Origin: Acinetobacter sp. Ver3
Lineage (GTDB): Bacteria; Pseudomonadota; Gammaproteobacteria; Pseudomonadales; Moraxellaceae
DNA: 61,189 bases
Direction: 5' to 3'
Assembly (NCBI RefSeq): GCF_000632455.1
Contig: NZ_JFYL01000013.1
Coordinates: forward strand, 1-61,189
Shown: positions 30,202-38,475 of the stretch, piece after piece
How the letters are laid out: each line of letters opens with the position of its first letter
Numbering within the stretch: the first letter of the stretch is position 1
Notes under the pieces: model-generated
Seen by the model: the letters and a program-made list of their open reading frames with translations, nothing else
The model's database searches: none
What the model was told of the DNA's origin: nothing
Translations under genes and position numbers: made by a program

Positions 30202-30706
30202 GCCCTGATCTCCTTTTTTTTGGAGGACTTCTAAGTTGATGTTGTGAAGCAAGTGCGTATTTCCTGCGCACATTAAAGCTTCGCTAATCTTACGATAACT
30301 ATATCGAAAAAGAACATAACAAGTTGTATCAAGCCGTGACGCAATGGTCATCTATTTATTGCACCAGCATGCGTTATAAAACAGCAGATGCGCATGTAGA
30401 GTTTGTTCTTCTTACAATAAAGCGATTGTTTCAATTGGCATTTTATTTAAAAACACTTCAACTTATATCTGGGGTAGGTAGGTAATTTCAAGTTATTTTG
30501 CACTTTAAATTTCGTCATAAAAGTCAATAAACTGAAATATAAAGCCATCAAAAGTCTATTTGTAGAACACAATGTTTCGTTGTTTGGGGTAGTCGTTATA
30601 CAATTTACGTGATTATCTATACATCTAAATTGGAACAATTCATTTTCAATTTAGGTGCAGCATCTCTTCATTTAACCCGCTAACCAAAGATAAACCGAGT
30701 CAATCA
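30202..30706. other. 505-base divergent control region (fadB / lpxO-like gene)
   Basis: It contains no supportable gene. The first 150 bases upstream of fadB are an open frame without similarity to FadB. An inverted repeat ctaaattg/caatttag (30625-30632 / 30647-30654) and a catgcg/cgcatg pair near 30368-30396 are visible. No clear FadR- or PsrA-type operator could be identified by eye. Confidence 0.45.
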
Positions 30707-31621
30707 ATGATCAAGTGGATTATTCTCGCGATATTCATCATATCGGCACTGTATATTCAACGTCGTGGAAAAGTACGACATTCGTTCTATCGTCAATTCT
30801 TTGATCATTCGACCATTTTGGCACCTATTAATTTTTTGATGTATATGTTCTCTAAGGTGCCAAACCAGCCTTATATCGACACACAGCATTTTAAAGATTT
30901 AAAAGTGTTAGATGAAAATTGGGAAATGATTCGTGATGAAGCCAAAGCTTTATATGAGCAGGGTGGGATCAAAGCCTCTGAAAAATATGATGACCTAGGC
31001 TTTAACTCATTTTTTAAAACTGGTTGGAAGCGTTTTTATTTAAAATGGTATGACTCTGCACATCCTTCAGCAGCAGAACTGTGCCCTAAAACGACAGCAT
31101 TGCTTAAAACATTGCCAACCATTAAAGCGGCGATGTTTACTGAGCTTGCTCCTGATAGTCGATTGGTTCGTCATCGTGATCCTTATGCGGGATCTTTACG
31201 CTATCATTTAGGGTTGTTGACGCCAAATGATGATCGTTGCTTTATTGATGTAGATGGTCAGCGATATTCATGGAGAGATGGTGAAAGCGTTGTGTTTGAT
31301 GAAACCTACATTCATTATGCAGAAAACACGACGGATCAAAATCGTATTATTTTCTTTGCTGATGTAGAGCGCCCTTTAAAGACACGTTGGATGGAACGGT
31401 TTAATCATTGGTTTGGTAAAAATGTAATGACTGCGGCAAGTTCACCGAATGAAGCAGGGGATCAAACGGGTGGTCTGAACAAAGCATTTGGTTATATTTA
31501 TCGCTTGCGTGTGAAAGCAAAAGCACTGAAAGCGAAGAACCGTCAGTTATATTACTTTTTAAAATGGTTCTTGATGTTAGGGATATTCTTCCTGATTTTT
31601 ATTCGACCTTATGTGTTTTAA
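30707..31621 (+). CDS. lpxO: LpxO-like aspartyl/asparaginyl beta-hydroxylase family protein
   Basis: A 304-residue membrane-bound iron/2-oxoglutarate dioxygenase. It has N-terminal and C-terminal hydrophobic helices (residues 1-15 and about 284-302). The catalytic core has HRDPYAGSLRYHLGL with H156 and D158, then DETYIHYAEN with H203, as in the Fe-binding site of LpxO-type enzymes. LpxO 2-hydroxylates a lipid A acyl chain and Acinetobacter has such an enzyme. The family is well supported; the exact substrate is inferred. A terminator follows. Confidence 0.8.
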   Translation: MIKWIILAIFIISALYIQRRGKVRHSFYRQFFDHSTILAPINFLMYMFSKVPNQPYIDTQHFKDLKVLDENWEMIRDEAKALYEQGGIKASEKYDDLGFNSFFKTGWKRFYLKWYDSAHPSAAELCPKTTALLKTLPTIKAAMFTELAPDSRLVRHRDPYAGSLRYHLGLLTPNDDRCFIDVDGQRYSWRDGESVVFDETYIHYAENTTDQNRIIFFADVERPLKTRWMERFNHWFGKNVMTAASSPNEAGDQTGGLNKAFGYIYRLRVKAKALKAKNRQLYYFLKWFLMLGIFFLIFIRPYVF

Positions 31622-31635
31622 GACCATTTAGATCA

Positions 31636-31662
31636 AAATGCGCCTCAGGGCGCATTTTTTAA
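31636..31662 (+). terminator. Terminator after the LpxO-like gene
   Basis: Stem aaatgcgcc (31636-31644) / ggcgcattt (31649-31657) followed by Ts. Confidence 0.88.
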
Positions 31663-31750
31663 TTTTACTTAAAATGATGTAAATTAAAATTGAGAAGTTG
31701 TTCAATAAAAGCTATTCTTTTGTGTGTAAAATATACAAAAGAAAATTCAA

Positions 31751-32704
31751 ATGAATCTCAAAAAAACAATATTAGTACTAAGTGTTTTACCGTTTTTTTT
31801 AAGTGCCTGTGGCGGCGGTGGGTCGGGAGATTCGTATGAATCATCACCGAGTACACAATTTCGAAACGGTGATCAACTCTATTCAATTTACTATAATTCC
31901 AATGATCGATTCGGCTTAAATTATATTGAATTTCAAAATGGACAATTTACTTATACGGATAGTTTTAAACCGTTGAATAGTGTGATTGTGACGCGAAATC
32001 GTATCTATCAAACCTATGATCAAGCCCAAAATACGCTCAGTGTGAATAGTCCTAGTCATTGGACGATGAATATCATTGGTGACATCCAAACGGATATCGA
32101 AATGGAGCGTGTAAACCTATCGGGTAAAAATGTTTTTGATACAGTTTTACCAGGTTATCGCAACATTGATCGAAATGATTTGAGCCCTAATGTGAGATTG
32201 TTTATCGCCAAAGATGGTCTTAAAAATTTTTCTTCAGGTAGCTATTGTTATAGAAAGAAAGCAGAACAAAACAGAGTAGATTATTTACAACTCTATCCAA
32301 ACACGAGTGAACCATTGGAAGAGAGTTTTAACCAATTTTATGAAGATAACTTGCTGTATCTTGATCTTTTAAATGACAAAAATCCAATTGTTAAATTTCA
32401 ACTCGCTAAAGATCGTTGGATGGGTATGAATTTTAGCAGTATTTTTGACACCAGTATGAAGATTAGTTTAGATGATTCAACAGCCATTGAATTTGAAAGC
32501 AAACTATATCCTGCTGAATATCATCAAACTTTGAAGCGTACGACTGATGATGAATATAAACTCTATGAAAAATTGTTAATGAACGATGATGTTGCAGAAA
32601 ATAGACAGCGTTATCAGTTGTTAATGGCAAATATTGAAAAAGGGTGTACGTATTATAATAAAACGGCAGCAGAATCCTTTGTCACGATTCCTGGTTTAAG
32701 ATGA
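31751..32704 (+). CDS. Lipoprotein of unknown function
   Basis: A 317-residue lipoprotein with the lipobox FLSAC (lipidated cysteine at residue 20) followed by GGGGSGD, a typical flexible tether. The mature domain is mixed beta/alpha with no repeats and two further cysteines, C168 and C304. No named family is recognised. It stands alone between two terminators, with no operon partners. Probably anchored in the inner leaflet of the outer membrane, because residue +2 after the cysteine is glycine, not aspartate. Confidence 0.65.
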   Translation: MNLKKTILVLSVLPFFLSACGGGGSGDSYESSPSTQFRNGDQLYSIYYNSNDRFGLNYIEFQNGQFTYTDSFKPLNSVIVTRNRIYQTYDQAQNTLSVNSPSHWTMNIIGDIQTDIEMERVNLSGKNVFDTVLPGYRNIDRNDLSPNVRLFIAKDGLKNFSSGSYCYRKKAEQNRVDYLQLYPNTSEPLEESFNQFYEDNLLYLDLLNDKNPIVKFQLAKDRWMGMNFSSIFDTSMKISLDDSTAIEFESKLYPAEYHQTLKRTTDDEYKLYEKLLMNDDVAENRQRYQLLMANIEKGCTYYNKTAAESFVTIPGLR

Positions 32705-32711
32705 TTTGTTT

Positions 32712-32738
32712 AAAAAAAAGCCCATAATGGGCTTTTTT
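32712..32738. terminator. Bidirectional terminator
   Basis: Stem agccca (32719-32724) / tgggct (32728-32733) with an A-run to the left and a T-run to the right. It serves the lipoprotein gene and the convergent Clp-type ATPase gene. Confidence 0.85.
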
Positions 32739-32740
32739 TA

Positions 32741-33787
32741 TTAATTGATGATCGTGAGCTGACCGTCTTTGCAATCCAGCTTGAGATGAAGTTGATCTGG
32801 ATGCTTTAGAAAGTAGATCGCAATAATGGGTTCTAGTTCAGTTCTTATTTTACGTGCTAAATGACGTGCCCCAAAGCGGATATCATGACCCTGATAGAAA
32901 TATGCTTTGGCAAGGTCTGATAAATGAACCTGACGTTTTTGATGTTGCAAACGAATATTGAGTTTTTCCAGTTCAATATCTACCAATTTAGGGAGTGCAT
33001 CATCTTGAACAGGTTGATAATGAAGGACACGATCAATTCGATTCAGAAATTCGGGATCAAAACTGCGATGCAGTATTTTTTCAATAATGGCTTTCGTGGG
33101 TAAGCGTTTTAAACATAGATTCTGAAGTTTTTGCGGTAAAACATTTAATTTATCTAAATATTGTTGTGCTGCGCGTGCTCCTGCATTACTGGTCATAAAG
33201 ATCATACAATTACGAAAGTCAATCGTTTTTGTTCCAGCAGTAAGGGTTAGGCGACCTGTATCCAACACATTCATTAAGCCACGAATCACTTCGGGAGAGG
33301 CTTTTTCAAGTTCATCAAACAGCATAATGCCAGGACGGGTATGAGAGCCATTAATCGCAGTTTCATCGAATAAACTGTGACCTTCTTTCGAACCGACATA
33401 TCCAGGCGGAGCGCCTGTTAAAGCGGCTGCATAATGTTCTTGAGCCAGTGTATTCATATCGATACGACAAAATGCATCAGGACGACCATAAATCGCTTCA
33501 GCAATCAAACGAACAGTCTCTGTTTTACCAACACCTGTTGGTCCAAGCATTAAGGTGACGGACAAGGGGCGTTCAGGACTTGAAAAGTCAGCTTTGACCA
33601 CGTGAAGCAGTTTTTCGATTTCATCTAAGGCTGGATTTTGCCCAATGATACGATCACGCAATAACTGCATCACTTTGGCTGGTTCAAAATGAAAGCGAGA
33701 CTTTCCAATGAGTCGATCTTTTTCTGAAGGACTATGGGATGAGAGTGCAGGTTGTATGGCGTGAAAAGCACGATCGGTCGCAGTCAT
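32741..33787 (-). CDS. Solo AAA+ ATPase resembling the Clp D2 domain
   Basis: A 348-residue AAA+ ATPase matching the second domain of ClpA/ClpB/ClpC, not a full Clp. Walker A is GPTGVGKTE (82-90), pore-loop GYVGS (129-133), Walker B IMLFDE (154-159), sensor-1 TSN (199-201), the arginine finger region FLNRID (R250) and sensor-2 FGARHL (R308). It has no N-domain, D1, coiled-coil M-domain or ClpX zinc domain. There is no visible protease partner nearby. All motor residues are intact, so it should be an active unfoldase-like ATPase. Partner unknown. Confidence 0.75.
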   Translation of the reverse strand: MTATDRAFHAIQPALSSHSPSEKDRLIGKSRFHFEPAKVMQLLRDRIIGQNPALDEIEKLLHVVKADFSSPERPLSVTLMLGPTGVGKTETVRLIAEAIYGRPDAFCRIDMNTLAQEHYAAALTGAPPGYVGSKEGHSLFDETAINGSHTRPGIMLFDELEKASPEVIRGLMNVLDTGRLTLTAGTKTIDFRNCMIFMTSNAGARAAQQYLDKLNVLPQKLQNLCLKRLPTKAIIEKILHRSFDPEFLNRIDRVLHYQPVQDDALPKLVDIELEKLNIRLQHQKRQVHLSDLAKAYFYQGHDIRFGARHLARKIRTELEPIIAIYFLKHPDQLHLKLDCKDGQLTIIN

Positions 33788-34015
33788 GTTGGCGCATCCA
33801 TGAATGAATCAGTTGAAAAGCATATCAAACTTGAATTTAACAACTCAGACTTTTTAACAATCAGCTGATTATAAAATCTGCGATCATTGCCCTGAACTGT
33901 TGGATCAACAAGGTTTTAAAATCGTCTACCGAAATGCACTTGAAATAGAGCGCGTTACCATCACAATAAGCTCATGCTGTTGCATGAATGACTGACTCTA
34001 CATTAAAGGCTGCTT

Positions 34016-35815
34016 GTGAACGAAAACGAACGTGAACACATTGAAAAAATCTTAGCCAATCTTACGACTTTGCCTGGTGTCTATCGCATGTTAGGTAAAG
34101 ATGGAGAGTTGTTATATGTGGGAAAAGCCAAGAATTTAAAAAATCGTGTTTCTAGCTATTTTGTTAAAACCATTGAGCATCCCAAAACACAGGCTTTAGT
34201 TGCCCGCATTCATGATATTGAAACCATGGTGGTCCGCTCAGAAACGGAAGCATTACTTCTTGAACAAAACTTAATTAAGCTTCATCGACCGCCGTATAAC
34301 ATCATGCTGCGAGATGATAAATCTTACGTCTATATTTTTGTGTCCAGTGATAAGCCTTATCCACGTATTGCAGCAGGTCGTGGTAAGGGGAAACATCAAG
34401 CAGGTAAATTTTTTGGACCTTATCCAAGTGCTTTTAATGCACGTGATACATTGGTGGTCTTACAAAAATTATTCAATGTCCGCCAATGTGAAAATAGTTA
34501 TTTTGCGCAACGTAAAAGACCGTGTTTGCAGTATCAAATTAAACGTTGCTCAGCTCCATGTGTGGGCATGATATCACCTGAAGATTATAAAGATGATGTC
34601 GATAACTCTATTCGTTTTTTACAAGGGGACACACGTGAGCTTAATCAAGAATTAATTGCCAAAATGGAAGCGGCAGCAGATGCTCTTGAATTTGAAAAAG
34701 CCGTTTTTTATCGTGATCGGATGGCATTATTGCGTGATGTCCAAACGCAACAAGCGATTTATAAAGTCAAAGGTGAAGCAGATATATTGGCGATCGCATA
34801 CCAAGCGGGGGTAACGTGCGTTCAGATTATGCATGTGCGTAATGGCAAGATGTTGGGAGGAAAAAGTTATTTCCCAGATATGTTGGGCGATGATTTGGGA
34901 CAAATGCTGGCAGATTTTATCGCGAACTTTTATTTCCAAGTTGCCGATGAGATTCCAACAGAATTAATCGTCAACGTGGAGCTGCCAGACAAGAAAGACA
35001 TAGAAGAGGCACTACAACAAAATTTTGGCAAAAAAATTCTGATTAAATCAAAAGTTCGAGAAACCCGTGCAGAATGGCTCGAGCTTGCGACCATGAATGT
35101 ACAGCATGCCATTAAAGGACAACTTGCTAACCATTATGAATTGAATGAACGTTTTCATCAGTTAGAAGAGGTGGTCGGACGTCCAATTGATCGTATCGAA
35201 TGTTTTGATATATCCCATACGATGGGCGAAGCAACGATCGCTTCTTGTGTTGTCTTTGATAGTGGAGGGGCTCGCAAGCGCGATTACCGTCAGTTTGCTA
35301 TCGAAGATATCACTGGCGGTGATGATTATGCTGCCATGCGTCAGGCTTTGACACGACGGTATAAGAAGGCGATGCTGCCAGATTTGCTTCTCATCGATGG
35401 TGGTAAAGGGCAATTACATATGGCAATGCAGGTCATGCAAGATCTTGGATTGGATGCATTCATGGTGGGGGTTTCAAAAGGGGAAGGACGTAAGCCTGGT
35501 TTGGAAACCTTACATTTCACTGATGGCACAAAGATTCAACTGCCTGAAGACCATAAAGCGCTACATTTAATTCAACAGGTTCGTGATGAGGCGCATCGAT
35601 TTGCCATTACTAAACATCGTGCCAAGCGCGATAAACGTCGTGGGCAGTCAGTTTTAGAAGCCATTCCAGGGCTAGGACCAAAACGCCGCCGTGATTTATT
35701 AACACATTTTGGTGGGATTCAAGGGGTATTAAAAGCCTCTGAAAAGGATCTGAATTTAGTCCCAGGTTTTGGTGCAAATCTCGCTCGGACTGTGTACAAA
35801 ATCTTGCATGAGTAA
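34016..35815 (+). CDS. uvrC: Excinuclease ABC subunit C
   Basis: UvrC makes both incisions in nucleotide excision repair. The 599-residue protein starts at GTG (34016). It has the N-terminal GIY-YIG nuclease ([20 protein letters not shown], about residues 19-38), the cysteine cluster near residues 160-182 and a UVR domain near residue 220. The central RNase H-like nuclease ([20 protein letters not shown], from about residue 395) and C-terminal helix-hairpin-helix repeats ([19 protein letters not shown]) follow. All catalytic regions look intact. It ends with [11 protein letters not shown]. No ATG is available near the conserved start. Confidence 0.95.
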   Translation: MNENEREHIEKILANLTTLPGVYRMLGKDGELLYVGKAKNLKNRVSSYFVKTIEHPKTQALVARIHDIETMVVRSETEALLLEQNLIKLHRPPYNIMLRDDKSYVYIFVSSDKPYPRIAAGRGKGKHQAGKFFGPYPSAFNARDTLVVLQKLFNVRQCENSYFAQRKRPCLQYQIKRCSAPCVGMISPEDYKDDVDNSIRFLQGDTRELNQELIAKMEAAADALEFEKAVFYRDRMALLRDVQTQQAIYKVKGEADILAIAYQAGVTCVQIMHVRNGKMLGGKSYFPDMLGDDLGQMLADFIANFYFQVADEIPTELIVNVELPDKKDIEEALQQNFGKKILIKSKVRETRAEWLELATMNVQHAIKGQLANHYELNERFHQLEEVVGRPIDRIECFDISHTMGEATIASCVVFDSGGARKRDYRQFAIEDITGGDDYAAMRQALTRRYKKAMLPDLLLIDGGKGQLHMAMQVMQDLGLDAFMVGVSKGEGRKPGLETLHFTDGTKIQLPEDHKALHLIQQVRDEAHRFAITKHRAKRDKRRGQSVLEAIPGLGPKRRRDLLTHFGGIQGVLKASEKDLNLVPGFGANLARTVYKILHE

Positions 35816-35930
35816 TCATGCATATCAATTTGCCAAAATGCTCATTGACCTGCGAGTCATTGATCATTTACCTCAATCTGAAAATTCAGCATGCTAGCGC
35901 GATAAGAAATTTAAAATAAAAGGGTTGCAC

Positions 35931-36725
35931 ATGTCATTTGGACAGGTATTTCAAGAAATTGATCAACAAGAATGGGTGGGGATCCCTGAGGGTTGGTTGC
36001 AAGGTCGTACCATTTTTGGTGGTTTAACCACGGCGATGATGCTACACAAAGCAACACAAATGATTCATGACCCTCAAAAAAGATTATTGAGCACCAGTGT
36101 GGTATTTGTGGGTCCTGTTCAGGAAAAGCCAGTCAAAGTGACAGTGGAAATTTTAAGGCAAGGTAAATCTGTGACTAATATTGAGGCTCGGATTTGGCAG
36201 GATGATGCTGTACAGGGAATTCTGCTGGCAAGTTTTGGTTCAGACCGTGAATCAGTTGTGAATATGGATCAAACTCGCACAGCACCACAGTATGATTCGC
36301 CTGAAAGTTTAGTTAAGTTGCCTTATCATCCTCTTATGCCGCAATGCTATCAGAACTATGATCTGATTTGGGCTGAAGGGAAATACCCTTGTACGGCTGC
36401 TGAAAAGCCCGATTTTGGTGGGTGGTTTCGATATGCAGAATCTAGATTTGAAGCAGGTCCGCTGAGCATGCCTGAATTTATAGCAATGTTAGATATTTGG
36501 CCTGCAGGAATTTTTCCTATATTAAAAAAACCAGCACCAGGAAGTTCAATTTCTTGGTATGTGACGCTGTTAGAACCTATTCAAGCTGACCGACGAGATT
36601 GGTTTAAATATAAAGTATTTACAGATCATTCTGCGCATGGTTATTCTACTGAATATGCCCATATTTGGGACCATAATGACCGTCTCGTTGCAATTTGTAG
36701 ACAGACTGTCGCGATTTTTGCCTAG
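35931..36725 (+). CDS. Thioesterase family protein (tandem hotdog)
   Basis: A 264-residue acyl-CoA thioesterase-like protein with two hotdog halves. The N-terminal helix region WLQGRTIFGGLTTAMMLHKA (residues 21-40) and SVVFVGPVQEKPVKV near residue 59 match the thioesterase-like (4HBT_3/TesB-type) superfamily. The C-terminal half ends with the strand EYAHIWDHNDRLVAICRQTV. The ATG at 35931 is preferred over the TTG two codons upstream because aaaaggg sits at good spacing. The substrate is unknown. Confidence 0.75.
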   Translation: MSFGQVFQEIDQQEWVGIPEGWLQGRTIFGGLTTAMMLHKATQMIHDPQKRLLSTSVVFVGPVQEKPVKVTVEILRQGKSVTNIEARIWQDDAVQGILLASFGSDRESVVNMDQTRTAPQYDSPESLVKLPYHPLMPQCYQNYDLIWAEGKYPCTAAEKPDFGGWFRYAESRFEAGPLSMPEFIAMLDIWPAGIFPILKKPAPGSSISWYVTLLEPIQADRRDWFKYKVFTDHSAHGYSTEYAHIWDHNDRLVAICRQTVAIFA

Positions 36726-36828
36726 TCGACAGCGGGTAGTGAATCGTTTAAAGTAAGCGGATTAAAGAATCAAAGCTCAAGTTTTTATTGCAAATTTTAG
36801 CTGTAATTGGGGCAAACTGGCGGTGTCT

Positions 36829-37416
36829 ATGTCTACAGGTCGCATCCTGAATATACCAAATATCTTGACGCTAGCACGTATTGCGTTAATACCTGTTTTT
36901 TTAATTATTGCCTATTGGCCTCCTGCGATTGGTGTGGGTGGGCATGAAGGGGGTATGACGCGTCATATCATTCTGACTGCAATTTTTGTGATTGCTGCTG
37001 TCACAGATTGGTTTGATGGTTACTTGGCAAGAACATTGAATCAGACTTCTGCATTCGGACGTTTTTTAGATCCTGTTGCGGATAAATTAATGGTTGCAGC
37101 AGCATTGATTGTTTTGGTGCAATGGCAACCTACAATTTCGATGGCTTTTGCTGCGATTGTGATTATTTCACGCGAGATTACCGTTTCTGCTTTACGTGAG
37201 TGGATGGCTGAGCTCGGTGCACGTACCAATGTGGCTGTATCAACGGTTGGAAAATATAAAACAGCTTTCCAGATGATCGCTATTTCTGTGTTCTTACTCA
37301 ATTGGAAACCACTTGAATTAGTTGCATATGGTTTGTTGTATACCGCTGTAATTTTAACACTGTGGTCCATGTTTATTTATTTAAGAGCGGCATGGCCATA
37401 TCTAAAACAACCTTAA
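36829..37416 (+). CDS. pgsA: CDP-diacylglycerol--glycerol-3-phosphate 3-phosphatidyltransferase
   Basis: PgsA makes phosphatidylglycerophosphate, the precursor of phosphatidylglycerol and cardiolipin, in the inner membrane. The 195-residue protein has the N-terminal NIPNILTLARIALIPVF and the CDP-alcohol phosphotransferase motif DWFDGYLARTLNQTSAFGRF, followed by LDPVADK, with its four aspartates. Several membrane helices follow. I chose the ATG at 36829 because ggcgg (36819-36823) sits 5 bases before it; a GTG two codons upstream is an alternative. A terminator follows at once. Confidence 0.93.
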   Translation: MSTGRILNIPNILTLARIALIPVFLIIAYWPPAIGVGGHEGGMTRHIILTAIFVIAAVTDWFDGYLARTLNQTSAFGRFLDPVADKLMVAAALIVLVQWQPTISMAFAAIVIISREITVSALREWMAELGARTNVAVSTVGKYKTAFQMIAISVFLLNWKPLELVAYGLLYTAVILTLWSMFIYLRAAWPYLKQP

Positions 37417-37423
37417 TATATTT

Positions 37424-37447
37424 AAAGCGCCAAAAGGCGCTTTTTTA
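37424..37447 (+). terminator. Terminator after pgsA
   Basis: Stem aaagcgcc (37424-37431), loop aaaa, ggcgcttt (37436-37443), then Ts. Confidence 0.9.
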
Positions 37448-37470
37448 TTGTGTTGAGAAAGTGATTAAAA

Positions 37471-37875
37471 ATGAGAAGTAAATTTGCTATTGCTTTAAGT
37501 ATCTTGTCGAGTTCAAGCATTTATGCGGATGATTTATCAATGGCACAAGAGTATTTGCATAATGATGGAATCGCGTATTGTCTATCTCATTCCGAGATTT
37601 ATGCAAATGAAGCAAATATTGCGAGAGGTGGATATTTTCAACTCGGTGAGCATAGCCATGAGGCGGCAAAACAAGTGCAAAATTATATTGATCAAGCGCT
37701 CAAAGAAGCGTTAGGCAGCTATCAACATTCAAAAGAGAAAGCATACCTTATGCGTTGTTTGGAAATCTCTTATTCAACGCAGTATCGAAATTATATTAAA
37801 ACTGTTTATGCGTTAGATGTTATCGAAAAATCAAAAATAACATTAATTGGTTATAGCTTTTCTGCTGAGGGTTAA
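37471..37875 (+). CDS. Secreted protein, possible Tai4-family T6SS immunity protein
   Basis: The 134-residue product has a signal peptide ending YA|DD (after residue 19) and a helical mature domain with two cysteines, C37 in GIAYCLSH and C96 in YLMRCLEI. The spacing of the two cysteines and the pattern between them (EANIARGGYFQLGEHS) resembles Tai4, the periplasmic immunity protein for Tae4 amidase effectors. I recall this pattern rather than having measured it, so the assignment is tentative. No amidase effector gene is next to it in the window. A hairpin follows at 37893-37917. Confidence 0.5.
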   Translation: MRSKFAIALSILSSSSIYADDLSMAQEYLHNDGIAYCLSHSEIYANEANIARGGYFQLGEHSHEAAKQVQNYIDQALKEALGSYQHSKEKAYLMRCLEISYSTQYRNYIKTVYALDVIEKSKITLIGYSFSAEG

Positions 37876-37983
37876 AGTAATTCATATTGGGAGATTCAAC
37901 CGCTTTAAAGTTGAATCATCTTAGAGATTAAAAATAACAATGAAAAAATACACTTTCAAAAAGTCATTGATGACTTAAACCTT

Positions 37984-38472
37984 TTGGAAATACTCAAGCG
38001 GTATCAAGTTACAGTGGTCGGTACGCCACCTTTAGGAATTGCAACAGCACAAAGTGATATCGACCTCATTTGTAGTTATCCGATTGAGCAAGAGAATCAT
38101 TTGATTGAAACACTAAAATTATTTCAAACCTATAAGGCATGGTGCATTGAGCGAAGTTATTTTGAACGTGATACTTGGATTTGCCGATTCGAATATTGTG
38201 CTTGGTCAATTGAGATATTTTGTTCTACAACACCAATTCATCAGCAGGCGGGATTCCAGCACTTCTACGTTGAACATAGAATATTAGATTTGGCAAATGA
38301 CCAATTTAAACAGGAAATCATTCGCCTTAAGCAAAAAGATATAAAAACTGAACCTGCATTTGCACAAATATTAGCGCTCGATGGTGATCCTTACACGAAG
38401 TTAAGTCAGCTATATGAAGCAGATGACTGTGTATTGATTCAACTGCTTCAATGCCAAGGTTACCTAGATTAA
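37984..38472 (+). CDS. DUF4269 nucleotidyltransferase-like protein, N-terminus frameshifted
   Basis: The 162-residue frame from the TTG at 37984 resembles DUF4269 proteins, which have a nucleotidyltransferase-like core. The glycine loop VVGTPPLGIA and the SDIDLI motif with D25 and D27 are present, followed by a mostly helical C-terminal part. The frame stays open upstream of 37984 to a TGA at 37912, with no ATG. The ATG at 37940 is out of frame by one base. Adding one A to the six-A run at 37943-37948 would join it to this frame (MKKIHFQKVIDDLNLLEILK). The gene is thus either a recent frameshift, a slippage-dependent gene or starts at TTG. Confidence 0.6.
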   Translation: MEILKRYQVTVVGTPPLGIATAQSDIDLICSYPIEQENHLIETLKLFQTYKAWCIERSYFERDTWICRFEYCAWSIEIFCSTTPIHQQAGFQHFYVEHRILDLANDQFKQEIIRLKQKDIKTEPAFAQILALDGDPYTKLSQLYEADDCVLIQLLQCQGYLD

Positions 38473-38475
38473 ACT

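Noticed and set aside
30202..30351. 50 extra in-frame codons before fadB
   Set aside because: The normal FadB start, MIHAGNA, has its own ribosome binding site. The extension does not resemble FadB.
36823..36828. GTG start for pgsA two codons upstream
   Set aside because: The ATG at 36829 has a well-spaced ggcgg; the GTG remains possible but less likely.
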